Notes: generated by a model not told the origin, from the sequence alone. A stretch of DNA of 37,526 bases from Streptomyces sp. S3(2020) (GCF_013044505.1 NZ_JABERD010000085.1:1-37526); one strand, 5' to 3'; positions 14,343 to 23,181 are shown, counted from the stretch's first letter. Translations and numbers: made by a program.

Positions 14343-15824
14343 GTGCGCCTGCCCGCTCGCCACCTGTTCTCGGCCGCCGTGGCGTCCACCCTGCTGACCG
14401 GCTGTTTCTCGGGGGCCGCCGCCGAGGGCGGGGGCGACGGCAAGCGGGTGCGTGTCGCGATGATGCAGCCCCCGCGCTCGGGCCTCTCCCCGCTCTCCGA
14501 CGACGCGTTCAAGCTGTCCCGCTGGTCGACGGCGGAGACCCTCGTGAAGCTCGACGCCGACGGGGATGCCGAGCCCGCGCTCGCCACCGGGTGGCAGCAG
14601 TCCGGCAGGACCTGGACGTTCGAGATACGCGAGGGCGTCACCTTCCACGACGGCACCGAGCTCGACGCCGAGGCCGTCGTACGCTCGCTCACCACCGCGG
14701 CCACCGCCTCCCCCAAGCCCCGCATCCTCGACGGCGTCGAACTGACCGCGAAGGCGCGGGACTCCGACACCGTCACCGTCACCACCGCCGACGAGGACCC
14801 CCTCGTCCCGCAGCGCCTCAGCTCCCCCCAGCTGTCGGTCCTCGCCGCGAAGGCGTACACCGGCAAGACGGTGAACCCCGTCGGCGCCGGCACCGGCCCC
14901 TTCGAGCTCACCGAGGTCGACGGCACCTCCTCCGCCACCCTCGACCGCTACGACGCCTACTGGGGCGGCAGGGCCAAGTCCCCCGGTATCGACGTGAAGT
15001 TCGTGCCCGACGGCACCGCCCGCGCCGCCGCCCTGCGCAGCGGCGAGGCCGACATCGTCGAGGCGGTCCCCGTCTCCCAGGCCGCGCTCCTCGACGAGGA
15101 CCTGATCACCGAGGTCCCGATGCCGCGCACCAACACCCTGTACCTCAACACCGAGAAGGGCGTCTTCAAGGACGCCGCCCTGCGTGCCGCCGCCCGCGAG
15201 GCGATCGACGCCGAGTCGATCGTGAAGGGCGTGTACGAGGGCCGGGCGGATGTCGCCGAGGGGCTGCTCGGGCCCGCGCTGCCGTGGGCCGCCGAACTGC
15301 GGTCGGGGGTGAAGCGCACCGCCGCCGCCGAGCCGGACGGCCAGGCCGTCACCATCGGCACCTTCACCGACCGCGCCGAACTCCCCGAGGTCGCCGCCAC
15401 CCTGCAACAGCAGCTCCAGAAGGCCGGGTTCAAGGTGAAGCTCGACGTCCGCGAGTACGCCAACATCGAATCCGACGCCCTCGCCGGTGAGTTCGACGCC
15501 TTCATCCTCTCCCGGGCGACCGTCCTCGACTCCGGCGACCCGGCCGCCTACCTCTACAGCGACTTCGCCTCCGACGGCTCCTTCAACATCTCCCAGCTCG
15601 CCGACGCCCAGGTGGACGCCGCCCTGAGGAAGGCCGGCGGGACCGGGACCGGTGAGGCCCGGCGCAAGGCCGTCGTCGCCGCCGAGGCCGCCGTGCTCGG
15701 CACCGACGCGGCCGTCCCGATGCTGCACGAGCGCGTGATCCAGGGCGACGCCGCCGGTGTCGTGGACGCCGCGCACGACCCGCGCGAGCGTGAGCTGGTC
15801 ACGGCCGACACGTACGTCAAGTGA
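14343..15824 (+). CDS. ABC importer substrate-binding lipoprotein (family 5: peptide/nickel/metallophore)
   Basis: Encodes 493 residues. A short signal peptide ends in the lipobox LLTGC (Cys21), so it is anchored outside the membrane. The mature part is an SBP family 5 fold: ETLVKLDADGDAEPALATGW, FEIREGVTFHDGTELDAEAV and later DAYWGG are typical of OppA/DppA/NikA/CntA proteins. Ligands in this family include peptides, nickel complexes and metallophore-metal complexes, and the sequence does not settle which. GTG 14343 has GGAGG six bases upstream. The stop overlaps the GTG of the permease gene (GTGA), giving tight coupling. A Zur-like box lies in front, so a zinc or metallophore role is favoured but unproven. 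Confidence 0.93.
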   Translation: MRLPARHLFSAAVASTLLTGCFSGAAAEGGGDGKRVRVAMMQPPRSGLSPLSDDAFKLSRWSTAETLVKLDADGDAEPALATGWQQSGRTWTFEIREGVTFHDGTELDAEAVVRSLTTAATASPKPRILDGVELTAKARDSDTVTVTTADEDPLVPQRLSSPQLSVLAAKAYTGKTVNPVGAGTGPFELTEVDGTSSATLDRYDAYWGGRAKSPGIDVKFVPDGTARAAALRSGEADIVEAVPVSQAALLDEDLITEVPMPRTNTLYLNTEKGVFKDAALRAAAREAIDAESIVKGVYEGRADVAEGLLGPALPWAAELRSGVKRTAAAEPDGQAVTIGTFTDRAELPEVAATLQQQLQKAGFKVKLDVREYANIESDALAGEFDAFILSRATVLDSGDPAAYLYSDFASDGSFNISQLADAQVDAALRKAGGTGTGEARRKAVVAAEAAVLGTDAAVPMLHERVIQGDAAGVVDAAHDPRERELVTADTYVK

Positions 15825-17554
15825 GACCGACCGCGGCCGGGGCGACCCGGGTCCTGTGCCTCCTCGGGGTGGTGACCGCCGTCGGTCTGCTCCCCTGGCT
15901 CTCCGGCCGGGACCCGGCGCTCACCGTCCTGCGCGCCCGTTCCGCCGAGCAGGAGCCGACGAAGGAGGCCCTGGACGCCGTACGACAGGATCTCGGCCTG
16001 GACGCGGGTCCCCTTTCGCTGCTGGGGAGTTGGGCGTCCGATCTGCTGCACGGGGACCTCGGGACGTCGTGGGTGTCGGGTACCGATGTGCTGCCGTCCG
16101 TCGGGTCCGGGCTCCAGGTGTCGCTGGCGTTGATGGGCGCGGCCCTCGCCGTCGCGGTGCTGCTCGCGGGTGCGCTGGTCGCGCCCGTGCTGGTACGGGG
16201 GCGCGGGTCGGCCGGGGCCTTCGCGGCGATGCTGGCCGCCGTGCCCGAATTCCTGCTGGCCACCGTGGGGTTGCTGGTCTTCGGGGTGTGGCTGGGGTGG
16301 CTGCCCACCTCCGGCTGGCAGGGGCCCGCGTATCTGATCCTGCCCGCCCTCGCCCTCGGCGTCCCCGCGGGCGGACTGCTGGGCCGGCTGGTCGCGGACG
16401 CGCTGCCCGCCGTGCTCGACGAGCGGTGGGTGGAGCTGTGGCGCGGGGCCGGGGTCGGCGGGGCCCGTGTCTGCGCGGCCGCCCTCCGGCGCGTACTGCC
16501 GCCTCTCGTCCCGCAGTTCGGAATGGCCGCCGTCGGGCTCACCGGGGGCGCGGTCGCCGTGGAGACCGTCTTCGCGGTGCCGGGGATCGGGCGTACGGCA
16601 CTGGGGGCCGCCAAGTCGCAGGACCTGCCGCTGCTCCAGGGCGCGGTGCTCGCCCTGCTGCTGCTCGGTCTGGCCGTGGGGGCGTTGTCCGCGCTCGCCC
16701 GGCGCCGGCTGCTGGGTCCGGCCCTGCGGGACGCCTCGCTCACCCTGCCGCCGGCCCGGCCGGTCCGTACCCACCCGGCGATCCCTTCGGCCCTGTTCGC
16801 CGTCCTCGCCGTGGCGATCGGCTGGGGTCTGCTGCGCGACCCGTACGCGATCGACACGGCGCACCGGCTGGCCTCCCCCACCTGGTCGTACCCGCTCGGC
16901 ACGGACGGCCTCGGCCGTGACGTCCTCGCCAGGCTCGGGCACGGCGCGGCCTCCACCGTCGGCACGGCCGCCGCCGTCTGTCTGCTGAGCCTGCTGGTCG
17001 CGCTGGCGCTCGGCTTCCTGCCCGGCGTCGCGGCGGGCGCGGCGGACATCGCCAACGCCCTGCCCCCGGTGATCGTCGGCATCCTGGTCGCCGCGGCGGC
17101 CGGACCCGGCACGGGTGGCGCGGCCCTGGCGGTCGCCCTGATCTCGTGGCCCCCACTCGCCGCGCACGCGGCGGCACTGGTGCAGGAGGTACGGGCGTCC
17201 TCGTTCCTGATGGCCCAACGCGCCATCGGCGCACCGCCCTGGTGGATCCTGACCCGGCACGTCCTCCCCTCGGTGGCCGCCCCCGTCGCCCGGCACGCCC
17301 TGCTCCGCCTGCCCGGCATCGCGCTCGCCCTGGCCTCGCTCGGCTTCCTGGGCCTGGGCGCCCAGCCACCCGCCCCGGAGTGGGGCCTCCTCCTCGACGA
17401 GTCCCGCGCCTACGTCGAACGCGCCCCCTGGGCAGCCCTCGCCCCGGCCGCGGCACTGGCCCTGCTGGCGGGACTGGCCGTATCAGGAGCCGCGTACACA
17501 CAAGGCCGCCTCCCCACCCGCAGCCGGAAGAAGGCGGCCCTCATTGAAGCCTGA
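15821..17554 (+). CDS. Fused DppB-DppC-type ABC permease (both membrane subunits in one polypeptide)
   Basis: Encodes 577 residues, about twice a single permease. Residues 1-300 resemble the B subunit, with a periplasmic segment after TM1 (DLLHGDLGTSW, 74-84) and an EAA coupling loop at about 200-230 (ERWVELWRGAGVGGARV). Residues about 318-577 resemble the C subunit: YPLGTDGLGRDVLARL (357-372) is the DppC hallmark, and a second EAA loop (EVRASSFLMAQRAIGAPPW) lies at about 456-474. Such transporters normally use two separate permeases. The reading frame is continuous through the junction with no stop or frameshift signal, so the fusion looks genuine. The GTG overlaps the binding-protein stop. 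The C-terminal codons are part of a duplicated segment (see 17526-17699). Confidence 0.92.
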   Translation: MRPTAAGATRVLCLLGVVTAVGLLPWLSGRDPALTVLRARSAEQEPTKEALDAVRQDLGLDAGPLSLLGSWASDLLHGDLGTSWVSGTDVLPSVGSGLQVSLALMGAALAVAVLLAGALVAPVLVRGRGSAGAFAAMLAAVPEFLLATVGLLVFGVWLGWLPTSGWQGPAYLILPALALGVPAGGLLGRLVADALPAVLDERWVELWRGAGVGGARVCAAALRRVLPPLVPQFGMAAVGLTGGAVAVETVFAVPGIGRTALGAAKSQDLPLLQGAVLALLLLGLAVGALSALARRRLLGPALRDASLTLPPARPVRTHPAIPSALFAVLAVAIGWGLLRDPYAIDTAHRLASPTWSYPLGTDGLGRDVLARLGHGAASTVGTAAAVCLLSLLVALALGFLPGVAAGAADIANALPPVIVGILVAAAAGPGTGGAALAVALISWPPLAAHAAALVQEVRASSFLMAQRAIGAPPWWILTRHVLPSVAAPVARHALLRLPGIALALASLGFLGLGAQPPAPEWGLLLDESRAYVERAPWAALAPAAALALLAGLAVSGAAYTQGRLPTRSRKKAALIEA

Positions 17555-17699
17555 CCCGCCGCCATCCACCCCAGCCGCACAAACCTCCGACACCCGGCAC
17601 CCGGCACCCGGGACGACACACACCAGACCACCTCCCCCTCCACGCCCGCCCCACCGTCCACGCCCAGAAGAAGGAGACCCCCGTTGAAGCCTGACCCGC
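17526..17699 (+). repeat. 34-bp imperfect direct repeat duplicating an ATPase translation start
   Basis: 17526-17559 and 17666-17699 match at 29 of 34 bases, including a perfect 16-nt block TTGAAGCCTGACCCGC, exactly 140 bp apart. The first copy holds the permease stop, and the second holds the ribosome site and TTG start of the first ATPase. The 106 bp between (17560-17665) is low-complexity with short CACCCGG repeats and codes for nothing. It looks like a tandem duplication that separated two genes which once overlapped. Confidence 0.75.
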
Positions 17700-18655
17700 T
17701 GCTGACCGTGCGTGATCTCCGGGTCGCCTTCCGGGGTGTGGAGGTCGTCCGTGGGGTGTCCTTCGAGGTCCGGCGCGGTGAGGTGCTCGCGGTCGTCGGT
17801 GAGTCGGGGGCGGGCAAGTCGCTCACGGCGCGGGCGCTGCTGGGGATGCTGCCGGCGGAGGCGACGGCGGGCGGGACGGTACGGCCCGACCTGTCGTCCG
17901 AGCGGGGCCGACGGATCTCGCTCGTCCCGCAGGACGCCCTGTCCGCGCTGTCCCCGGTGCACCCGGTCGGCGACCAACTCGCCGCCGCCGTACGGTCGGT
18001 GCGCGGGGTGGGCCGCAAGGAGGCGCGGGCGCTGGCGGTCTCGGCGCTGGAGCGGGTCGGCATCGCGGACGCCGCCCGCAAGGCGCGGGCCTTTCCGCAC
18101 GAGTACTCCGGCGGTATGCGGCAGCGCGCGGTCATCGCGATGGCCACGATCAACGAACCGGATGTCGTGGTCGCCGACGAGCCCACCACCGCCCTCGACG
18201 AGGACCACCGCGACCAGGTGCTCCGGGTGCTCGGCGAGCGACGGGAGGCCGTGGGCGCGGCGCTCGTGCTGGTCACGCACGACATGGACGTCGTACGGGA
18301 GCACGCGGACCGCGTACTGGTCATGTACGCCGGCCGTCTCACCGAACTCGGTCCGGCGAAGGCGGTGTTGGGCCGCCCGAGGGCTCCGTACACGGCGGGC
18401 CTGCTGGCCTCGCTCCCGCGGCACGCTCCCGCCGGCCGCCGTCTGCCCACCCTGCGCGGCACGCCACCCGCGCCGGGCGCGCTCCCTCCGGGCTGCGCCT
18501 TCGCCCCGCGCTGTCCGCTCGCCGCGGACGACTGTCACGCGGCGGAGCCGGAGCCGCAGGCGGTCGAGGGGCGACTGGTCGCCTGCCATCGCTGGGCCGA
18601 AGTACCGCATCCCGCCGCCGAGTTGTTCCGGGAGCAGCCGTATGTCGCTTCTTGA
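17684..18655 (+). CDS. ABC importer ATPase, OppD/DppD type
   Basis: Encodes 323 residues. Nucleotide-binding motifs in order are Walker A GESGAGKS, Q-loop VPQDAL, signature YSGGMRQR, Walker B VVVADEP and the switch His in LVTHD. After the ATPase core the C-terminal oligopeptide-type domain is complete, with cysteines in GCAFAPRCPLA, a later DDCH and a final ACH. It powers import with the second ATPase. The start is TTG 17684 with AAGGAG seven bases upstream; it lies 129 bp from the permease gene because of a local duplication. The last 14 bp overlap the next ATPase gene. Confidence 0.94.
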   Translation: MKPDPLLTVRDLRVAFRGVEVVRGVSFEVRRGEVLAVVGESGAGKSLTARALLGMLPAEATAGGTVRPDLSSERGRRISLVPQDALSALSPVHPVGDQLAAAVRSVRGVGRKEARALAVSALERVGIADAARKARAFPHEYSGGMRQRAVIAMATINEPDVVVADEPTTALDEDHRDQVLRVLGERREAVGAALVLVTHDMDVVREHADRVLVMYAGRLTELGPAKAVLGRPRAPYTAGLLASLPRHAPAGRRLPTLRGTPPAPGALPPGCAFAPRCPLAADDCHAAEPEPQAVEGRLVACHRWAEVPHPAAELFREQPYVAS

Positions 18656-19316
18656 GGTCCGCGATCTCGTCGTCCGCTACGGCCCGGTGACCGCGGTGGA
18701 CCGGGTCGGCTTCACCCTGGAGGCCGGCGAGACCCTCGCCCTCAACGGCCCCTCCGGCTGCGGAAAGTCCTCCACCGCGCTGGCCGTACTTCAGCTGCGC
18801 CGCCCGGACTCCGGCGAAGTGCGCTTCGAGGGCCGTGAGTTGACGGCCCTGACGGAACGCGAACTCCGCCCGCTGCGCCCGCGCATGCAGCCCGTCTTCC
18901 AGGACCCCTACGGCTCCCTCAGCCCCCGCCACCGCATCCGGGACGCGGTGGCCGAACCGCTGAAGGTGCAGGGCCGCTGGACCGCCGCCGACGGTCCCTC
19001 CCGCGTGGCCGGACTCCTGGACCGGGTGGGACTGGACCCGTCGTACGGGGACCGCTTCCCGCACGAGCTCTCCGGCGGCCAGTGCCAACGCGCGGGAATC
19101 GCGAGGGCGTTGGCCTCCGAGCCGCGCCTGCTCGTCCTGGACGAGCCGGTGTCGGCGCTGGACCCGTCGGTGCGGGCCGGGGTGCTGAACCTGCTGGCCG
19201 ACCTCCAGGACGAGCTGGATCTCGGCTATCTGTTCATCTGCCACGACCGGGCGGTCGTACGGCATTTCGCGGACCGTGTCCTGGAGATGCGGGACGGCCG
19301 GATCAGCTCCGGCTGA
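18642..19316 (+). CDS. ABC importer ATPase, OppF/DppF type (short form)
   Basis: Encodes 224 residues with Walker A NGPSGCGKSS, Q-loop VFQDPYGSLSP, signature LSGGQCQRAGIA, Walker B LLVLDEPVSALDPSV and switch His in FICHD. It lacks the usual 60-90 residue C-terminal oligopeptide domain of OppF and stops soon after the D-loop and H-loop region, so it is a minimal ATPase. ATG 18642 overlaps the previous gene by 14 bp. The 3' end overlaps the convergent TetR gene by 14 bp, leaving no room for a terminator between them. Confidence 0.94.
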   Translation: MSLLEVRDLVVRYGPVTAVDRVGFTLEAGETLALNGPSGCGKSSTALAVLQLRRPDSGEVRFEGRELTALTERELRPLRPRMQPVFQDPYGSLSPRHRIRDAVAEPLKVQGRWTAADGPSRVAGLLDRVGLDPSYGDRFPHELSGGQCQRAGIARALASEPRLLVLDEPVSALDPSVRAGVLNLLADLQDELDLGYLFICHDRAVVRHFADRVLEMRDGRISSG

Positions 19317-19893
19317 GCCCCTCGGCGACGCGCCGCAGGCCCTCGGTCAGCTGGCCGGCGTCGGTCGCCGTCTCCGGGTTGAAGACCCACTGGACCATGA
19401 GCCCCTGGAGCAGGGTCTGGTAGAAGCGGCCTTCGGTGTCGGCCGTCTCCTTGTCCTGCTCCTCCTCCGCGATGTCGTTGAAGAGGGGCAGCAGTCCGGT
19501 ACGTCCCTGCTCCTCCGCCGCGACGAGCATCCGGCGGATCTCCTCCAGCCGGTCGCCCGCGAGCACCACCTCGAAGCTCAGCATCCAGATCGCCCGCGAC
19601 TCACCCACGGCACTGGTGATGCTCGTCCACACCTGCCGGAACCGCTCCAGCGACCCGGCGGGTGTCGCCAGCGCGGCGAGCCCCTCGCCGCCCGGCTCGA
19701 AGCGGTGCCCCGTTTCCTCGATCAGGGCGACGTACGCCTGCACCAGGAGCGCGTCCTTGGACCCGTAGTGGTAGCCGATGGATGCCAGGTTGGTGCCCGA
19801 CTCCTTGACGATGTCCCGTGCCGTGGTGCGCAGGAACCCCTTCTCCAGCAGGCAGCGCTTGGCGCCTTCGAGCAGATCCTCACGGTGTCCCAT
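19303..19893 (-). CDS. TetR-family repressor, probable regulator of the adjacent exporter
   Basis: Encodes 196 residues. The N-terminal TetR helix-turn-helix is clear (LLEKGFLRTTARDIVKES followed by NLASIGYHYGSKDALL), and the rest is the variable ligand-binding half. It is divergent from a 14-TM MFS exporter across 89 bp containing repeated ACAAG motifs, a standard drug-responsive repressor and pump layout. ATG 19893 has no ribosome site. A TAGAGT -10 box (19905-19900) lies 6 nt before it with TTGTGT at 16-nt spacing, so the mRNA is probably leaderless. Confidence 0.93.
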   Translation of the reverse strand: MGHREDLLEGAKRCLLEKGFLRTTARDIVKESGTNLASIGYHYGSKDALLVQAYVALIEETGHRFEPGGEGLAALATPAGSLERFRQVWTSITSAVGESRAIWMLSFEVVLAGDRLEEIRRMLVAAEEQGRTGLLPLFNDIAEEEQDKETADTEGRFYQTLLQGLMVQWVFNPETATDAGQLTEGLRRVAEGLSRS

Positions 19894-19899
19894 GCGCCC

Positions 19900-19975
19900 A
19901 CTCTATCTAGACAAGCGATCCACACAACCGTCATATACAAGCGTCATAGACAAGTGTTTAAGACGTGCGTATAGT
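19900..19975. promoter_or_regulatory. Divergent leaderless promoters and tandem operators of the TetR/MFS pair
   Basis: CGTCATATACAAG (19929-19941) and CGTCATAGACAAG (19942-19954) are adjacent 13-bp repeats with one mismatch; ATCTAGACAAG (19905-19915) is a related third site. The MFS promoter is TAGACA (19947-19952), 17 nt, TATAGT (19970-19975), then 7 nt to the ATG. The TetR promoter (minus) is TTGTGT (19927-19922), 16 nt, TAGAGT (19905-19900). Repeats overlap the MFS -35 and the TetR -10, so one regulator could control both. Confidence 0.7.
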
Positions 19976-19982
19976 CGCCGCC

Positions 19983-21506
19983 ATGACGAACTCGACGAGC
20001 ACTGCCTCCCGTGCCGGACGCCGGGAATGGACCGCCCTCGGCGTGCTGATGCTTCCGCTGCTGCTGGTCTCGATGGACGTCTCCGTCCTCTACTTCACGA
20101 TCCCGTCGATCAGCGCGGACCTGGAGCCGAGCGGCACCCAGCAGCTGTGGATCTTCGACATCTACGCGTTCGTGCTGGCCGGACTGCTGATGACGATGGG
20201 CTCGCTCGGCGACCGCATCGGCCACCGCAGGCTCCTGCTGATCGGCGCCGCCGCCTTCGGCGCCGCCTCGCTGATGGCGGCCTACGCGAACAGCGCCGAG
20301 ACCCTGATCGCGGCCCGCGCGGTCCTCGGCATCGGCGGCGCGACCCTGATGCCGTCGACGATGGCCCTGCTGCGCACGATGTTCACCGACCCCGGCCAGC
20401 GCGCCAAGGCGATCGGCCTGTGGTCCGGCGTGATGACGGCCGGGATCGCACTCGGCTCGGTGATGAGCGGGGTGCTGGTCGAGCACTTCTGGTGGGGCTC
20501 GGTCTTCCTGGTCAACCTGCCCGCGATGGCCCTGCTGCTGCTCCTGGGCCCGCTGCTGCTCCCGGAGTCGAGGAACCCCTCCCCCGGCCGCTTCGACTGG
20601 CTGAGCGTCCCGCTGTCGATGGCCGGCGTACTCCCCGTGATCTACGGCCTCAAGGAGATCCCCTCGGAGGGCTGGAACGTCCGCTACGCCGTCTCGATCA
20701 CCGTCGGTCTGCTCTTCGCGGCCCTGTTCGTCCACCGCCAGCGCACCGCTGCCTCACCGATGATCGACCCGGCCCTGTTCCGCGGCCGCGGCTTCGCACC
20801 GTCCGTCGCCCTGAACCTCGTCTCGGCGTTCGGGATCATCGGGTCGGCCTACTTCACCACGCAGTACCTCCAGTCGGTGCTCGGCAAGAGCGCGCTGGAG
20901 TCGGCCCTGTGGGCGCTGCTGCCGTCCGTGCCGATCGGGGCCGCGGCGCCGATCGCGACCGCTCTGGTCCAGAAGGGCGTCAACCGCGCCTACGTCATCA
21001 GCGCGGGATTCGCGGTCTCCGCGTGCGGCTTCGCCCTGCTGGCGCTGGCCGACACGGACTCGATGTGGCTGGTGCTGGTCTCCTGCGGGATTCTCGCGGT
21101 CGGCGGAGTCACCGTGATGTCGCAGATCATGGACCTCGCGATGGGCACCGCCCCGGTCGAGCGGGCGGGCACCGCGTCCTCCCTGATGGAGACGGGTGCG
21201 GAGTTCGGCGGCGCGCTGGGGATGGCCGTGCTCGGCTCCATCGGTACGGCCGTCTACCGCCACGACATCCCGGCCTCGGCGCCCGACGTGGCCCGCGAGA
21301 CGCTGGGCGGGGCGCTCGCGGTCGCCGACCAGGTGCCGGGCCTGGCGGCCGTGGCCCGGGAGGCGTTCACCAACGGGATGCAGGGGGCGGCGATCGCGGG
21401 GGCGGTGGTCCTCGCGGGCGCGGCGGTGCTGGCGGCGGTGACACTGCGCCGGGTCGAACCGCGCGAGCCGCAGGAGGCGCCGGAGCCGGAGAAGGTGCTC
21501 GTGTAA
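19983..21506 (+). CDS. MFS multidrug exporter, 14-TM (DHA2 / EmrB-QacA type)
   Basis: Encodes 507 residues rich in hydrophobic segments, consistent with 14 TMs. The TM1 motif LLVSMDVSVLYFTIPSI matches motif D1 of DHA2 pumps, GSLGDRIGHRR is motif A between TM2 and TM3, RAVLGIGGATLMPS is motif B in TM4, and GVMTAGIALGSVMSGVL is the motif C antiporter region in TM5. These proteins expel toxic or hydrophobic compounds in exchange for protons. The natural substrate is unknown. The start is ATG 19983, 7 nt after a -10 box. The divergent TetR gene is the likely repressor, and a strong terminator follows. Confidence 0.95.
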   Translation: MTNSTSTASRAGRREWTALGVLMLPLLLVSMDVSVLYFTIPSISADLEPSGTQQLWIFDIYAFVLAGLLMTMGSLGDRIGHRRLLLIGAAAFGAASLMAAYANSAETLIAARAVLGIGGATLMPSTMALLRTMFTDPGQRAKAIGLWSGVMTAGIALGSVMSGVLVEHFWWGSVFLVNLPAMALLLLLGPLLLPESRNPSPGRFDWLSVPLSMAGVLPVIYGLKEIPSEGWNVRYAVSITVGLLFAALFVHRQRTAASPMIDPALFRGRGFAPSVALNLVSAFGIIGSAYFTTQYLQSVLGKSALESALWALLPSVPIGAAAPIATALVQKGVNRAYVISAGFAVSACGFALLALADTDSMWLVLVSCGILAVGGVTVMSQIMDLAMGTAPVERAGTASSLMETGAEFGGALGMAVLGSIGTAVYRHDIPASAPDVARETLGGALAVADQVPGLAAVAREAFTNGMQGAAIAGAVVLAGAAVLAAVTLRRVEPREPQEAPEPEKVLV

Positions 21507-21512
21507 CCGAAG

Positions 21513-21552
21513 ACGCCGGGCGGGCCGAGGAGTTCCTCGGCCCGCCCGGCGT
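21513..21552. terminator. Bidirectional terminator between the MFS exporter and serA
   Basis: A near-ideal inverted repeat of 19 bp (arms 21513-21531 and 21534-21552) lies between two convergent stop codons, 7 bp from the exporter stop and 14 bp from the serA stop. Confidence 0.9.
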
Positions 21553-21565
21553 TCGTCGTGAAGCG

Positions 21566-23155
21566 TCAGACCAGGTTCACCGCGCGGGCCGACGTGGCCC
21601 CGATCTCCACCTCGAGCTCGGCCAGAACCCCGGAGGGCACGGTGTCGTCCACGGTCAGCACGGCCAGCGCCTCGCCGCCGGCGACCGCACGGGACACCTG
21701 CATACCGGCGATGTTGATGCCCGCCTCACCGAAGACGCGGCCCACGGTGCCGACGACACCGGGACGGTCCTCGTACTTGAGGACGACCATGTGGTCGGCG
21801 AGCGCCAGGTCGACGTCGTAGTCGCCGACGGCCACGATCTTCTGGAGGTGCTTCGGGCCGGCCAGCGTGCCGGAGACCGCGACCTCCTCGCCGTTGCCCA
21901 GCGTGCCGCGCACGGTGACGACGTTGCGGTGGTCGGCCGACTCCGAGCTGGTCGTCAGCCGCACCTCGACGCCGCGCTCCTGCGCGAACAGCGGGGCGTT
22001 GACGTACGACACGGTCTCGTCGACGACGTCCTCGAAGACACCCTTGAGGGCGGACAGCTCCAGCACCTTCACGTCGTGCTGGGTGATCTCGCCGTAGACC
22101 TCGACGTCGAGGCGGACCGCGACCTCACCGGCGAGCGCGGTGAAGATCCGGCCGAGGCGCTCGGCGAGCGGCAGGCCCGGCTTGACGTCCTCGGCGATGA
22201 CGCCGCCCTGGACGTTGACCGCGTCGGGCACGAGCTCACCGGCGAGCGCGAGGCGCACGGAGCGGGCGACGGCGATGCCGGCCTTCTCCTGGGCCTCGTC
22301 GGTGGAGGCGCCGAGGTGCGGGGTGCAGACGACCTCGTCGAGCTCGAAGAGCGGGGAGTCCGTGCAGGGCTCCTTCGCGTACACGTCGAGGCCGGCGCCG
22401 GCGACGCGGCCCTCCTTCAGCGCCGAGAACAGCGCCGTCTCGTCGACGATCCCGCCGCGCGCGGCATTGACGATGCGCACGCTCGGCTTGACCTTGTGCA
22501 GCGCCTCGTCGCCGATCAGACCGACCGTCTCGGGGGTCTTGGGCAGGTGGACGGTGATGAAGTCGGAGACCTCGAGGAGCTCGTCGAGCGACAGCACCTT
22601 GACGCCCATCTGCGCGGCGCGCGCGGGCTGGATGTAGGGGTCGTAGGCGACGACCTTCATCCCGAAGGCGGACATGCGCTGGGCGACGAGCGCGCCGATG
22701 CGCCCGAGGCCCACGACGCCGAGGGTCTTCTCGGCCAGCTCCACACCGGTGTACTTGCTGCGCTTCCACTCGCCGTTCTTCAGCGCCGAGTTGGCCTGCG
22801 GGATGTGGCGCGCGGTGGCCAGCAGCAGACCGCAGGCCAGCTCGGCGGCGGTCACGATGTTGGAGGTGGGGGCGTTGACGACCATCACGCCGGCCTTGGT
22901 GGCGGCGGAGACGTCGACATTGTCCAGGCCGACGCCGGCTCGTGCGACGACCTTCAGCTTCTTCGCGGCGGCGATCGCCTCGGCGTCGACCTTGGTCGCG
23001 GACCGGATCAGGATCGCGTCGACATCGGCGATGGCCGGCAGCAGTTCGGCGCGGTCCGCACCGTTGCAGTGCCGGATCTCGAAGTCGGGGCCAAGCGCGT
23101 CGACGGTCGCGGGCGACAGCTCTTCAGCGATGAGTACGACGGGTTTCGAGCTCAC
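21566..23155 (-). CDS. serA: D-3-phosphoglycerate dehydrogenase
   Basis: Encodes 529 residues, the long actinobacterial form. It oxidises 3-phosphoglycerate with NAD+ to 3-phosphohydroxypyruvate, the first step of serine synthesis. Domains in order are the substrate half (about 1-95), the NAD domain with GVVGLGRIGALVAQR (about 145-160), catalytic Arg in NAARGGIVDE, catalytic His in CTPHLGAS, then an intervening domain and a C-terminal ACT domain (DRPGVVGTVGRVFGEAGINI), the usual site of serine feedback. GTG 23155 (MSSKPVVLIAEE) is preferred over GTG 23167, which adds four residues; GAGG sits at proper distance. It is separated from ilvC by a strong terminator, so it has its own promoter. Confidence 0.97.
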   Translation of the reverse strand: MSSKPVVLIAEELSPATVDALGPDFEIRHCNGADRAELLPAIADVDAILIRSATKVDAEAIAAAKKLKVVARAGVGLDNVDVSAATKAGVMVVNAPTSNIVTAAELACGLLLATARHIPQANSALKNGEWKRSKYTGVELAEKTLGVVGLGRIGALVAQRMSAFGMKVVAYDPYIQPARAAQMGVKVLSLDELLEVSDFITVHLPKTPETVGLIGDEALHKVKPSVRIVNAARGGIVDETALFSALKEGRVAGAGLDVYAKEPCTDSPLFELDEVVCTPHLGASTDEAQEKAGIAVARSVRLALAGELVPDAVNVQGGVIAEDVKPGLPLAERLGRIFTALAGEVAVRLDVEVYGEITQHDVKVLELSALKGVFEDVVDETVSYVNAPLFAQERGVEVRLTTSSESADHRNVVTVRGTLGNGEEVAVSGTLAGPKHLQKIVAVGDYDVDLALADHMVVLKYEDRPGVVGTVGRVFGEAGINIAGMQVSRAVAGGEALAVLTVDDTVPSGVLAELEVEIGATSARAVNLV

Positions 23156-23181
23156 GTGAGTCCTCACATGTCCAATGCGGA

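Noticed and set aside
17544..17683. Translation from the first TTG copy in the duplicated segment
   Set aside because: The copies are 140 bp apart, so the frame is wrong, and it meets a stop before the ATPase.
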